Below are positions 20,455 to 32,947 of a DNA stretch of 64,000 nt, piece after piece. Source of the stretch: Heracleum sosnowskyi (taxonomy: Eukaryota > Streptophyta > Magnoliopsida > Apiales > Apiaceae); NCBI GenBank assembly GCA_030848705.1, contig CM061236.1, forward strand, positions 141,516,574-141,580,573. The letters run 5' to 3'. Each line of letters starts with the position of its first letter. The first letter of the stretch is position 1. Under the pieces are notes generated by a model that did not search any database, was not told the DNA's origin, and was given only the letters and a program-made list of their open reading frames with translations. Both the position numbers and the translations under genes were made by a program.

Positions 20455-22375
20455 TTTGTATCATTATATCATTTCATCACAAATAATTCTTTTTACAAAG
20501 TCTAAATATAGATAGTCATGATCTATCAAAATCAAGAAAATCATCATAATTATACTTTCAAAAATTTTAATGTAATTAATTACATAATTAGTTACATAAA
20601 TAAGTGGTTCAAACTTGGCAAACACGAATATGACTAGCACAAACTTCTACCCAAAAAATCACAAGACAAAATAATGCAAGAAAAATAAAGAGTTAGGACC
20701 TTCCCAATCCCAATGATTCATGACATATTTATATTAATCTTTACTTTTTTTTTCTTTATGAATGCTATTTTATCATCATTTCCTATCAAAAAAGAAGTTT
20801 TAATAGCATTTTTCTTATAGTTAGAATCATGTAAGCAAATGGTGTTAAACAAAATAGGTAATTTGATTTTAAATGTTTGTATAATTAAACTAAATAATCA
20901 TTTTTATGCAGATTTTAATATTACAATATCAATTTTCCATGGTTATATTTTTAAGTTCACAATATAATAATTTGATACTTATCCTGTAGTCAATTTTTAA
21001 ATTAATATCATTATCATTAATCTCTAGAAAAATTTGTTTAATGCTGTTTGAACTTACTTTACATATACTATTTTTTTTAAACAAATTTCACAATCTTTTA
21101 CTAAATATCTTAAAGTGACATTCATAACTTTGTTTTAATCTAATTTCATTATTCATTCATATTCAAATTTGTTAATTGTTCTAAAATCTTAAATACTTAA
21201 AAGATATTGTAAAGATTTAACCGATAAGCTCTTGGGTCTCAAACGAATTTCATTTTATGATTGAATAATTTTTAATAGATACATTAAAATATTTTAATCA
21301 CATTAAATTTTATTAATTAAATATTTTTTCATCATTTAAAATATTTTATATTTTTATACAATATTAGGAAGTTTTAGTAATAATACTTGATATGTTGTTT
21401 TGTTAAGCACATGTCAATGTCTAAAAATACTAATTTAATAAAAGAATCATGATTTGAATAAATATAAGAAAAATGTTTTTGCTTTGAATCGCTAAGTCAA
21501 AGACATCATTAAAATCAAATTTTAATGTCTATTTTACATGTTTTCATTGAAACACATGTGTAGGTTAAATAAATAAGATAAAAAAAAGAAACTAGAAAAG
21601 GGAACAATATATTTTGGTGATAAAATATGGTAGAACCCATACTAATAATTCTTAAACTAAAAATTTTCTTCTTATTTATTTTTCAAGCTTTACATGTAAA
21701 ATTGCATATATTGATTCATGTGAATTTCTTGTTGAAGGGTTATATCAAAATGAAGAAAATGAAAGAAAAGAGAAGGAACTAGAATAAGTTGAAAGGTTGT
21801 TAAGAGCTAGGGTTTTTTAACAAAACAATAAAAAAAATTTAAATGAAATAAAAAGTTATCAATTTTTGAATTAATATATAATAATTTTTAAATACATATA
21901 CACATGTTATTTAATATATCTGGAATATACTAGTGTAATGTTTTTATTTGATATATCTAGAAGAGTCCAGTGTTCTAGAATCCCCTCGGTACTGTGTGTA
22001 TAAGTACATGTATCACCAACTTTGTTTCTACATAAATTTATTTTATAAGCAAGTGTTTGTATCTTCAAATTGCCCATTCATTTCTTCACAATTTATACTA
22101 TATAGTATATAATGATATATTCAATTATTCATAATTAACCTTGTTATAATGTTCATTTATCAGAGAGAGAAATGTTTGTACTATGATTGATTCACTTAAA
22201 ATTATAATAATTCCTACATTCCATTGCACTATCAAGGTACACTTAATTACATTTTTACATGGTTATTTATATCTTCTAGTTATTTGCACACTACTATCTC
22301 TAAATGATAAACTATTTTATCTATGGACAAGCAGAGTGGTTTTACATTATGCCAAGCAGCAAAGGAGCCTTTGTT
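20455..22375. repeat. Duplicated segment, copy 2, with deleted AHL remnant
   Basis: Near-identical to 8441-10258. The start codon of the short conserved exon is at 22183 (MIDSLKI). After GGTTTTACAT (copy 1: 10250-10260) about 60 bp of the AHL exon is missing; TATGCCAAGCAGCAAAGGAG at 22349 matches the later part of the exon. Copy 2 stops near 22375, just before the Copia LTR. Confidence 0.8.
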
Positions 22376-22417
22376 GGGTATAATTCACGGACTACACAGC
22401 AACAATAGGGAAATTAT

Positions 22418-22854
22418 ATATATATTTTTTACTAACAAGAACATGCAAAATTACCAATAACAAAACAAACACGAAGGTCGAAACAATAATATAATTAGAG
22501 ACTGTAAATAACATGATAAGAAAGAACACTTATCTATGTAGCTTTTAACAAATACTGAAAGATAAAGAAACAACTGAGTCGCGACTGTTCTTGAAGAGAT
22601 TATTGCCCCATTTACGCTGTGTTGGGTTGCAGCAATATCACTCCCACGATAAAACATCACAGATCAATCCACTCACAGAAATGACAATGATCAACAGCGA
22701 TCTGCACCTCAGTTCGCCGAAAAACTGTTTGCTAGGGTTTTTCACAGTTATGTATCTTTTTTTTTGTCAAACGTTATATTTTGTATATATAATACAAAAA
22801 TAAAACGTAACATATCAAATATTGTAACTGAAGATATGACATTTAATACTAAAT
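22418..22854 (-). repeat. 3' LTR, part left of the CACTA insertion
   Basis: Matches 34326-34833 across its length, with a small deletion (the GCTAAGCCTTAGAGAAGTCT stretch at 34496 is missing after GAGTCGC). It ends ACTAAAT at 22854; the last three bases AAT are the target repeat of the inserted CACTA element. Confidence 0.85.
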
Positions 22855-23165
22855 CAATAGTACAAAAATGGCTTTTTACGTCGGTTAAATAGGTCTTATA
22901 CGTCGGCTAAATGGCGACCTATAGAAGGGGGACGTATATAGTAACAGGTCTTTTACATGGGGTAAAAAGACGACGTAAAAGATAGAATATACGTCGGCCT
23001 TATGAGCGACGTAAAAGGTAGAATATATGTCGGCCTTATAACTGACGTATAAAATCCGAAAGCCGACATATAAAAATAGAACAACCGACGTAAAAAGTAC
23101 ATCAACCGACGTATATTGTTTGTCCTTTTATGTTGGTTCATGGAAATAACCCACGTATATTGTCA

Positions 23166-24853
23166 AAAAAAAAAATATTGCATCTCTACACTCAAAAAGC
23201 TGTTGAACAACCAAAAACCAAAACTTGTACAATAAAAAATCAACGATAACTGAAATTCCTCAGCTTTCAAATACAATGAGAACACAATTATGGACTTAAT
23301 AACATATGTATTATTACTTATAGAGGGAAAAACATCCACAATGTTTATGAATTCACCATCTAATGAGTGAGATTGTACAAGTAAAGCTGAGATGATATGA
23401 TGTAGTGACAAAATTAAAAACTCTACTCTATACAAGTTCGACGAAATCTAATATTCTTATTTCCAAAAAACCTCAACCCGGTTTTGCCTCTTGTACACTT
23501 CCTCCACCATCTCTAATGTACCACTGAAAAATAAGATTTGGTCACCTACATAAAACAATAAAGAATTAATGATAAACATAAAACATTAAAGAATTACAGA
23601 TTCTTTATTTAGTTTTATAATAGCCATGTGCATCCAGAAGCTGAAATAATGATAAACTCATTACTAAAGCAAATAAAAATTGACATTGTTGATAAAATAT
23701 ATGATCAGATTTGTGAGACTTGTACACCAAAAATGATCTCTTTGCTTGAAAGATATAATTTCTGCACATGACAAGAGGCGAAGAGATACAGAACCAATAT
23801 GCAAGGCAATATGTTCAATTTTTTTACTCAACAAGAAAATAGGTATTTAAGGCATTTAAATCATGTGTTCAATGTGGTACAATGATCCTAAAATTTGCAG
23901 AAATTGAAAAGTTCATATCATTTCTACATACATAATTGTCACATTTGAACCCTTAACCTTTTGAAACTTAGCAGACCTATAGATTGAAGGATTTGGGACA
24001 ACTTTTGTTCTTTTTACTTGTCTAATTACACTCCTAATCCATCTAAAATATGTCTCTAAACACGGAAGATTTTCTGAAAATCAGAATTTGCAGAAATCAA
24101 AATTAATAATGTGGCTATAGAACGGTTTGGTGTAATTCACTTATTCTTTCTCCTGAGTTATCTAGACACTATGGAGTATAACATATTCAAAATTTGTTGT
24201 ATAATACAGAATTTACAATTTATGGCATAAGTTTAAAGTCAACCTTTAATTTATGCACTGCATAAAAACAGCATGGACGAGACTTAATCAATCAGCTCTA
24301 TCTCGAAGTCTATATATCTGGTGACCATGAAACTTTGCAGGAGTATTATACAGACATATACCTACAACTTGTATCTTTTGGAAGACAACTAATTATGATA
24401 TTATGATTGTCAAAACGCCGATACAATCCTGAACGTAAATTTTGTAATCTGCAGAGTTTCATAACTACCCTACTTTACTTAGTCGGTAACTCTTGAAATA
24501 TTAGTCTAAAAATTCCCAAAACTTACAGGCTTCTAGATTAGAGTTAAAGGAACATATTTCTTTGTTTAACAGTCATGTGATTAGTTCTTTAAGGCAGCCA
24601 AAATCCCAATTCAAAACAGGACAAACTTGCTGAAAATTTAGTTGCCGCGACACTAACTAGATATTCACATCTATTTGCCACACTACTGGACACCAGGCTT
24701 ACAACTTATGGTGACTGGTGCATTATTACAACTAAGTAACTTAATTTTATGTAACTTCAACAGACGGAGAAGTTGAATTTCAATGAATGACTAAAGCAAA
24801 TATTGCATAAAATATTTTAGAGCGTATATACTTAAAAAGGGATAGCAATGAAC
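23166..24853. other. Interior of the CACTA element, no recognised gene
   Basis: AT-rich, probably intron or 3' sequence carried with the cyclin fragment. A minus-strand patch near 23470-23520 could be an old exon but matches nothing I recognise. No other element ends seen. Confidence 0.3.
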
Positions 24854-24990
24854 CTCGGATGCTCTCAAGTGCTTGTATATATCACAGGCCATAGTTGCAC
24901 ATAACTGCCGGTCCATAGAATTTTCATCAACATCAACAATCCTATCGCATGTTTCCATTTCAGCAAGTATGTCTCTCTTGCATATGCTTC
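24854..24990 (-). pseudogene. Cyclin-A fragment, second exon
   Basis: After a TGCATGCAG acceptor the translation is SICKRDILAEMETCDRIVDV, then DRQLCATMACDIYKHLRASE, then a GTTCAT donor-like site. This is the block just N-terminal of the cyclin box in plant A-type cyclins (C..IACDIY.HLR.SE). The junction with the upstream exon keeps frame through the codons for TTG/SICKR. The cyclin box itself, which binds the CDK, is absent. Confidence 0.85.
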
Positions 24991-25106
24991 CTGCATGCAT
25001 GTAGGCAAACCACTTAAATGTGCAAATTTAAACATTAAAACAGTAACAAGATATTTGGGGGGAAAAAGCATACTAAAGTCTGATTAAGAAAAAGTGTCGA
25101 ATTAAC

Positions 25107-25488
25107 CTGTTGTTTTCCCATCATCTGAGATACAAAGTTTGTTATATGTCTTCCTTTCAATCGAATCAATAGCTGCAACATCAGTGTTGTCTATGTATTC
25201 AACTTCTGGGCTCTTCAAGGACTCGCTACTAGACATGCTTCCATCGAGGGCAACAGATAAGCAATCTGATTTAATCGAAGAGGTGTCCATGTTAAATTGA
25301 GCACAAGGAGCTTTATTCCTAGAGAATGTTCCATCGCAGCTTGTGAAAGTCGTTGAGTTCTTATTTGAAACACTTGTGCATGGTTTCAAAAAGGTGGGTG
25401 CTGGCATCTTACTGGCTCTGTAGCCCACATTAGCATTTCTTGTAGAAGTTCCTTTCTTGCAATTTTCTCCTTTAGCTGGACCCGATAA
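25107..25488 (-). pseudogene. Cyclin-A fragment, first captured exon
   Basis: Read on the minus strand, bounded by a CTGAAG acceptor-like site and a GTTAAT donor. The frame is open and contains SLKSPEVEYIDNTDVAAIDS then IERKTYNKLCISD, a diagnostic block of plant cyclin-A proteins (mitotic/S-phase CDK regulators in the nucleus), preceded by a low-complexity S/T-rich region starting GPAKGENCKKG. It splices in frame to 24990-24854. Both exons and the intervening 116 bp intron survive, so capture was from genomic DNA. No upstream coding start is recognised within the transposon, and the cyclin box is missing, so the product would be a truncated N-terminal piece at best. Confidence 0.85.
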
Positions 25489-26112
25489 CTTCAGATGAAA
25501 TTAAATCATATTAATAACATACAACTTGATTAGGAACTAAAAACTGAAACATGTGATAGCCTGAAAAATATTAAATTATATATCATATCGAGTTCATGCT
25601 GGAAAACACGCGTTGAAACATTACTATTGTTTCAATAAATAATGTAAAAGTCAGCACAAGGATGGATATTTCACATAACAAAAGTAGGTGATCAAATTTA
25701 CAGTGCAGTAATACACAAAGCTTTCCAAAAGATCAAATATATTCAATTTAGCAATATGTCCTTTCTAAATTTAAAATCACATTTTTATTTCATCAGAAAT
25801 TAAAGATTAATTGCATCTTGTTCAACCCAAAATTTCCAGTTCAATTCTTTATAAACTTGTTCATGTTTGGCAGTAATAATCAAAACAATGAATAAATCTA
25901 CTTATGATGTCTCATAGAGCTTCATCTTATTAACCTTTCCTGATAAAATTTCATTGTAAAAACAATAAACATACACAATCACATACATGTACAGTGATTA
26001 CTCGTATTCTTTTCTTTTGTAAATATAGTGCTCTTGTACAGTCCAGTAAGCATGAGCATGAACAAAAATTTCAGCAACAACCAACTCAAGATTATCAAAA
26101 TCCAGAAAATCT
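25489..26112. other. AT-rich intron-like sequence upstream of the cyclin-A exons
   Basis: No coding homology. Resembles intron or 5' flank of the captured gene and continues after the nested element at 28001. Confidence 0.3.
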
Positions 26113-28000
26113 CACTACACCCTAGATTGCATATTGCAACAACACAAATATATTGCCTTAAGGCCTATATTTGTTGCATTAGACTTAATTGCAACGAATG
26201 TCAAAAATTTCACCGTTGCATCCGCCCCTGTTGCAATAGAGCCATTTAGCAACGATTTCAGCTCCATATAGCAACGGTAAAAATCATTGCAATACAGGCA
26301 TGTAGCAACGTTTTATGGTCTTCAGCAACATTTAAAAATCATTGCAGTAGCAAATGATTGGCAAACAAGTCACTTTAAGGCAAAAAATATTAGTCCAATT
26401 GCAATGAATTTATTAGACAAATTACAACAGTTTAAGCCCTTATTGCAATAATTTTATAGCAGTTTTAACATTATTTGCAACATCTTTTTGGCACAATTGT
26501 AACAATTTATAAAAATAAAGAAGAATGGTTCCCTTTGAAAATACAACTAGCCAAGCATAAAAACCACAAACCCAAGCAAAAGCAAATATCAATATCATTT
26601 CATAGAAACTACTAATTACCAACGGTTCAAAAGTAACGCCATGATTATTACAACATTGAAACCATCCAAATGGTAAGTCAAGACAAAATGACAATAAAAG
26701 TCTTGTCTGTACACTTAATTAGTTACACACACTTAATTAGTTAGCAAAACGACAATCTTGTCGCATACACTTAGCTACACTACTTATACAAAAGATAAAG
26801 TAGTCAGCCAACTATTAACAGATAATTTAAATATAAGGCATGTGGCAGCTTCATCTCCATCTGCATTCTCCTCATCTCCATCGTCCTACCATCTCTTCAT
26901 CCTCATCATCTGATTCATCCGCATTTTCACCATCTTTCTTGGCCTATAAATATTCATAATTGTATTAGTGGTAAATAATAATGGCATGATCTGCAAAAAG
27001 CAAATTGCTTTTGTATTTCCTGAATAATAAAACTTGCTGAGCAATTTGTATTTGCTCACATTATTTGACAACTTGTGTCCAGTTGAGCCTGATAAAGGCA
27101 AGAGTTCGACCATGTCCATAGGAAAAGGAAAAATGGAGTTCAAGGCTTTGGGATGACTAGTTTCAGTTTTCTTTTAAGAAAAGATCTGCATTTTGGAAGT
27201 AGAAGGGTTATGACTAGTAACACGTTCATTTGGTACTAATTCCTACAAAGAGCCTAATTACTAAATATGTTTTAGTTGTATAAGATAAATAATGAAATTA
27301 CTAAAAACTTTATTTATCATGGGATTCATGCATGTCTCCTAAAATCTCAATCATTGATACATAAACAAGGTTCAGTCTATGAGATACATATTAAGAGAGT
27401 CTAGAACTTTTCATAGATACATATGTGCATGCAGCAGAAATGAGAGTCTAGACCTTTTGTGGTATATTAAGGTTCAGTCTGAGCATTACTTGAGTCTTGA
27501 CTCTTGAGGCATAGTTTTTAGTTTAAGTTTCCAATAACAGTTGTCAGAAGTAATTTTTTGGGGGCTAACAATATTCTTCAGCCCACAGAAATCAAGAAAT
27601 TTCCAGGGACATTATGCATATCCTGTCTGTAGCTCAGTAATTTGAATCTGCCTTCCTCTTTATTTTATGTATTGTATGTAGTGGGTACTTGTGTGTGTGT
27701 TTTTTTATTCAATTGTTTTAGTCAAGCGCTTATTTTAGAAAGCCCGGGCAACAAAATTTTGCAAGACCTCTTAAATTTTTATAAGCCCGCCAAACTTGTC
27801 CCCAAAATTTTAAAGCTAATGGTAACGTTTATTTATATTCGTTGCAATATAATTCAAATGTCGCGTACATTAAATTCAGTTGTAACAATTTTAAAAAATG
27901 TTACAATATTTCTAAATTTGTCAAAACTTGTCACTGAATAGTAACGATTTTTAAGCAATTTTTTCATTGGGTGTTGCAATAGCCAATCTATGGTGTAGTG
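26113..28000. mobile_element. Nested CACTA-type element, TSD TCT
   Basis: Left end CACTACACCCTAGATTGCAT and right end (inverted) CACTACACCATAGATTGGCT; TCT flanks both ends (26110-26112 and 28001-28003). Subterminal TTGCAAC/GCAACG-type motifs occupy 26130-26480 and 27830-27980. 1888 bp, no transposase. A minus-strand acidic patch (ENADESDDEDEE near 26900-26935) hints at a captured coding piece, family unknown. It inserted inside the larger CACTA element, so it is younger. Confidence 0.88.
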
Positions 28001-28003
28001 TCT

Positions 28004-28850
28004 ATTTCTGCATAACTCATTTAGAAAAATCAAACTTTATACAACACACATACATTGATTTATTATACTCTCCCCAATAAAAACATCAGGTTCATACACA
28101 ATCCACTAAGCAGGAGAATCAACAACAATTTGTTTTTGAAATTTCAATATCAAAGAACTCAAGAAAAAACACCAGAAATTCTATCTGTACACAACTCATA
28201 ATGAAAATCAAACTTTTAACACATACAAATATATTGATTTCTTGTTTAGGCATTAGGCTCATACACAATAAATTAAGCACGGATACCAAACAAAAGCTTT
28301 GATATCCAAGAACCTAAAAATATCAAAATCACGAAATTCAATTTGAACATAATTCAAGAAAAGCAATCTTTTAGCACTCTCAAACATCTACATATACACA
28401 TTTTCCCATAATTAATTAACATCTTACAAACACATCACACAAACAGAGAGAGAGGAGAGAGAGAGAAGGGGAGAGAGAGAGAAAGAGAGAGAGAGAGAGA
28501 TGTATACCTGTCAAAGAGAGAGGTAGGAGAGACCGTATATTTTGAAGGATGGAGACTCCTTATATCGAGTGCCATAGAGACTTCGCTCCCTTCTACCGTC
28601 AATCCACTAATCCTACTAAATATTTCAATTAGAAAGGAACTCAATTAGAGTCTGGCTTACAGATTCAAACTCAATTAGCGTCTGGCTTTACAAATTGTCA
28701 GAGACGAGACACATTTTCTAGGGCTTGAATCAACAAAGACGGAGTTTACCTTGTGAGAGTTCAATTTGGGACTTTATTAGTCGACAGTTATAACTTGTAC
28801 CGAGTAAGTCTATATTAAAATGTAATATTTTTGAAATATAAAGATTATAT
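28004..28850 (-). promoter_or_regulatory. Leader/promoter-like stretch with (GA)n tract upstream of cyclin-A exons
   Basis: 28441-28500 is a GA/AG microsatellite (CT-rich when read in the direction of the cyclin exons), typical of plant 5' leaders. Sequence to 28800 holds no coding homology. Its position upstream of the exons on the minus strand suggests that the captured piece included a promoter and leader. A similar CT-rich tract lies upstream of the eS1 exons at 43540-43610. Inferred, not shown. Confidence 0.35.
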
Positions 28851-29128
28851 ACATCGGTTAATAAAATGATTGTCGTTTAAGTTAATATGATATATGACGG
28901 GTTCTAAAAGTATGACGTAAAAACAGGTTTTATATGTCGCCAATTTGTCAACTCATGTGTATGTTAATTATATACATCGGTTAATAACTTAACCGACGTA
29001 ATAGATATTTATAAATGTAAATATACGTCGGCTTTAGAATAATGCGACGTATAAAAGTAGTATATATGTCGGTTTTGTATAAGTGCGGCGTAAAATAGGC
29101 GACGTAAAAAGTCATTTTTGTACTAGTG

Positions 29129-29675
29129 AATATTCTGATTCAATTATCATAACAGTTGTCATCAGGATCTCAAGCCATCAGGACTTGATGTTCGTCAGGA
29201 GTGGCATCAGTACTTCTGACCCGGTTCGTTAAGCTGTTACAAATAAATACTGATACTGTTAAATTAAATCAATAAAATCGTCCTTCGACCCGACCCGACC
29301 CGACCCGAGTCGTGTCGTGACGTGGCGTGGCGTGGCGAGGCGGGCGGCGGCGGCGCGCGCGTGTGTGTGTGCGCGTGAGGCACATGCCTTAGTAGTTGTA
29401 CACTACTCTTGCACATGGTTCTATATAAATCCACTAACCTCTCATTACCATTTCTATGTGGGATACAAGTTATTTCAATATAACCAACCCACACAACCCA
29501 TTTCAAGCAACCTATTTCAACTCAATTTTTTTTATGGATTACACTAAGAAAATGTCTTAGATCCCAACATGAAAGTTTAAGTCCTCATTACAAGGAACAA
29601 CCTCCAATCGTTAGTTTCTGGAAATTTCATCAAGAACATATTTAAAATATGCCTCAAACTTTCCATTTTCTAACA
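29129..29675 (-). repeat. 3' LTR, part right of the CACTA insertion
   Basis: Begins AATATTCTGATTC, continuing the empty-site sequence at 34831, and ends CCATTTTCTAACA next to the PPT (minus strand LTR start TGTTAGAAAATGG). 29281-29370 is a GC-rich run of GACCC, GTGGC and GCGGC repeats followed by (GT)n. Compared with the 5' LTR it lacks most CATCAGGATT repeats. TTTATATAG on the minus strand near 29430 is a candidate LTR TATA box. Confidence 0.85.
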
Positions 29676-30206
29676 ATCCCCCACAAATCCATACAGAAAT
29701 TCTTACATATCGGTCCTTATCATGACTTGTTTTTCAGAGTCGGTACCCTTCCGGGTTTGAACCCTCCTAAGTCCTCTACTTCGATGGATACCGGATCTAG
29801 ATGGAATGTTTCACCTTGAATCTTTATCCGTTTGGTGTAACCACACTCCATAGACGACGACAAATCAAAGGCTATGGTGCTGATCTACGGCTTTGAGACG
29901 TTAATGGTCCTGTCTCGATCCTGTTCGTCGAATGCTTCAAGGAATAACCCTTTCCTCTAATTGAGACCACACAATTACATTCGCTTATCTGGGCATCTCC
30001 AGAGATGTACTGCGATCATCTCGTCAAATGACTTGACCCCATTAAGAGTTGAAATAACTCTTGCTATACTGGCAGTAACAGTAACTTTTTAGGTTTACAG
30101 TGGATCGACTCAGATACGTGAGTATCAAGGTATATAGTAAAGGTACTACCAACTCACCCTCATAGCTTGTTATTACCACATTGAATACACTTCAAGGGAT
30201 CTCCTC
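29676..30206 (-). other. PPT and 3' untranslated part of the Copia element
   Basis: On the minus strand GGATTTGTGGGGGAT directly precedes the LTR start at 29675, a Copia-type PPT (29676-29690). 29691-30206 has no coding homology and is the spacer between RNase H and the LTR. Confidence 0.7.
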
Positions 30207-30566
30207 TCAAGTGTATGGGGTTCCCGCTGCTGATGAATCATTATGGGCTATCAGTCCCATCCCCAACCAAGACTTAAGGACTACTGCATGCTCAAGTCCT
30301 TTACTCAAAGGATCAGCTATATTATCCTGAGTTCCAATGAACTCTACAGTAATAATCCTCTCAGACACAAGACCCCTTATAGACTTAAGTCTAACTTGGA
30401 TGTGTCTCTTTGTTTTAACATTATACTTTTCACTACTGATCTTGTCGATAGTTGTACGGCTATCACAATGAACATCAATGGCTGGAAGCGGTCTACTTAC
30501 TACAGGTAACACCGACATAAGTCCATGCAACCATTTAGCCTCCGTCCCCGTGCATCTAGTGCACAC
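30207..30566 (-). pseudogene. Copia RNase H C-terminal part
   Basis: The frame includes EAKWLHGLM, DVHCDSRTTIDKISSEKYN, a KTKRHIQVRL block and DNIADPLSKGLE, the C-terminal signatures of Copia RNase H (D-S in CDS, the HI..R helix and the D..TK-type end). It is offset from the RT frame (30500-31924), so a frameshift separates them near 30530. RNase H removes the RNA template during reverse transcription. Confidence 0.85.
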
Positions 30567-31924
30567 AACTCAGCCTCAAAGGTAGACCGAGTTATCAAAG
30601 TCTGTCTAGTAGACTTCCAGGATATTGTTCCACCTGCTAGGGTAAACAAATATCCAGTCACTCTACTGGTATCAGATTTCTTAGCTATCCAACTTGCATC
30701 ACTATATCCCTCGAGTACTCCAGGGAATCTTCGATAATGCAAACCAGGGGAAATAGTTCCCTTAAGATATATAAGAACTCTATCCAGTGCCTCCCAATGA
30801 GTCTTGTTCGGACAACTTGTATATATAGCTAACTTAGACACATAATAAGAAATATCTGGTCTAGTCACATTAGCAAGATATTGCAAACTCCCAATAATCT
30901 GAGAATACCTTAACTGAGACACATGAATTCCTGAACTATTCTTGACTAGGGCAACTTTAGGATCGTACGATGTACTAGAGATTCTACAATTTGAATAACC
31001 ATACTTCTCAAGTATAGATTTCTCTATATAATGAGACTGTGACAAGGTTATTCCATCAGTTGACTGTGTCAACTTGACCCCAAGAATCACACTAGCCTCA
31101 CCCATATCCTTCATTTCAAAGTGCCTTTTCAAGAAACTTTTTGTCTCGTTAATAATCTCAATATTGGTTTCAAATAATAATATATCATCGACATATAGGC
31201 ACACGATAATACATTCATCTCCTTTAACCATAGAGTAGACACACTTGTCACTTTCATTAACTACAAATTCTGATTCTAAAACAGTATCATCAAACTTTTT
31301 ATGCCAGTCTCTAGGAGCTTGTTTTAAGACATATATAGACTTGATCAACTTACATACTTTCCTCTCGTTACCAGAAGCAACAAATCCCTCAGGCTGATCC
31401 ATATAAATCTCTTCTTCAAGATCACCATGAAGAAAAGCTGTCTTTACATCCATTTGATGGATGATAAGACCATGTACGGAAGCCAATGCTATAAGCATTC
31501 GGATTGTTGTCATTTTTACAATAGGAGAGTATGTGTCAAAGTAATCAATGCCTTCCTTTTGCCTAAAACTCTTAGCTACCAGCCTAGCCTTATACTTATC
31601 TATTGAGCGATCCGGGTTCATCTTCCTTTTGAAGATCCACTTACAGCCTATAATAGTACACCCAGCAGGAAGATCAACCAACTCCCATGTTCCATTAGAA
31701 ACAATAGAGTCAATCTCACTATTTACAGCACCTTTCCAGTGCCTTGACTCCGAAGAATCCATGGCCTGTCGAAAAGTTAAAGGTTCATCCTCAACATTGT
31801 AAGTGACAAAATAACTTCCAAAGTCCTTGACTACCTTTGCACGCTTACTCCTTCTAGGTTCATCTACTTCGTCAGGAGTAGAAATACTATCAGGATCTGC
31901 CCCCACATTTGTCATCTTTTCCAC
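30500..31924 (-). pseudogene. Copia reverse transcriptase and RNase H N-terminal part
   Basis: A 474-codon open frame. RT blocks in order: ALDSSE-like entry to FRQAMDSSESRHWKGAVNSE, CKWIFKRK, YKARLVAK, IHQMDVKTAFLHGDL (first catalytic Asp), YMDQPEGF, and CLYVDDILLF (catalytic YVDD). RNase H starts after GYSDASW. The frame is lost near 30530, where the RNase H C-terminus continues in another frame. Upstream, the frame joins the integrase C-terminal piece at 31912-32199 with a shift. The RT domain is intact in this copy, but the polyprotein is not. Confidence 0.92.
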
Positions 31925-32199
31925 ATGATCAGGAATAGAATTGATGTGTGAGTAGGATCATCATTAGAAATATCTTGAGGTATGCCAGTTTTCATAGGGA
32001 ACACATCCTCAAAGAATTTTGCATCACGAAATTCAACTATAGTGTTAGCCACTATACCGTCTATGTCAGATTTTAACACTAAAAATCTCGTAGCCGTAGT
32101 GGTTTCAATATAGCCCAGAAATATGCAATCAACAGTTTTCGGACCTAGTTTCTTTCTCTTGTGTTCCGGGACAAGCACCTTTGCAAGGCACCCCCACAC
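31912..32199 (-). pseudogene. Copia integrase C-terminal fragment
   Basis: Contains LAKVLVPEHKRKKLGPKTVD, then CIFLGY, the conserved GKD/KLGP..FLGY region that follows the catalytic core in Copia integrases. It is separated from the core fragment (32358-32930) by a damaged stretch with stops, and ends in a different frame from RT. Confidence 0.8.
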
Positions 32200-32357
32200 A
32201 CGAAGATACTTTAAACTTGTCTTTCTACTTTTCCATAATTCTTAAGGTGTCTTGTCCATATGTTTCAGAGGGACTCTATTCAGAATATGGCAAGCCGTAT
32301 TCAAAGCCTCTCCCCACATGTACTTAGGCAACCCAGAATTAATAAGCATGTTATTAA

Positions 32358-32930
32358 TCATATCTTTAAAAGTTCTGTTCTTTCGTTCAGGCACCCATTA
32401 GACTCAGGTGTGTATGGTGGAGTCACCTCATGAACTATACCATTGCTTGCGCAAAATTCATTAAACGAGGTACTACTATACTCACCACGTCTATCAGATC
32501 TCAAACGTTTAAGTACTTTACCAGTTTGTGTTTTAGCTTCAGGTTTGAACATAATGAATTTTTCTAGTGCTTCATCTTTATGTCTAAGTAAATAAACATA
32601 GCAATATCTACTACAATCATTTATAAAGGTAATAAAATATCGTTTATTATCCTTAGTCAACATGCCACCAAATTCACATATGAATGTGTGTACTAAATCT
32701 AATACTCCTGAATCCCTAACAATATTATGAAAGGGTTTCCTAGTTTGTTTAGCAGTCACACATACTTGACATTTAGATTTCTTATCAATGACATATTTTG
32801 GAAACCACTCTAAATTCATCATATTCTTTAGAGCATCAAAATTTAAATGACCAAGTCTAAAATGCCACAAATCGGATGATTCAACACAATTAACAGAAGG
32901 TGCAACACAATCATTAATAAAACTACCCAA
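32358..32930 (-). pseudogene. Copia GAG-pre-integrase and integrase core
   Basis: LWHFRLGHLNFDALKNMM carries the HxxxH of the zinc-binding GAG-pre-integrase domain, followed by CQVCVTAKQTRKPF with the two cysteines. The rve core follows: ITFINDCSRYCYVYLL supplies an Asp, LKRLRSDRRGEYSS the second (the usual SDRGGEY has Arg for Gly here), and ESNGCLNERT the catalytic Glu region. The frame stops at 32358. In a working element it would insert cDNA into host chromosomes; here the domain is cut from protease and RT by stops and frameshifts. Confidence 0.88.
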
Positions 32931-32947
32931 AACAGGATCAACATTTA

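Larger units (their letters stand above)
22855..29128. mobile_element. CACTA transposon with captured cyclin-A exons (Pack-CACTA), TSD AAT
   Basis: Termini: CAATAGTACAAAAATGGCTT at 22855 (one change from CACTA) and the inverted partner ending TTTTTGTACTAGTG at 29128. AAT flanks both sides (22852-22854 and 29129-29131), the 3 bp TSD of the superfamily. Subterminal TACGTCGG-type repeats fill 22870-23150 and 28850-29110. The other LTR of the host element carries ACTAAATATTC without the insert at about 34830. Cargo: cyclin-A exons on the minus strand, and a (GA)n leader-like tract at 28440-28500. No transposase is seen. 6274 bp including the nested element at 26113-28000. Confidence 0.92.

Noticed and set aside
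28435..28644. Minus-strand frame through the GA microsatellite
   Set aside because: Low-complexity serine/leucine translation only.
29264..29547. Frames on both strands through the GC-rich LTR run
   Set aside because: Simple repeats inside an LTR; no homology.
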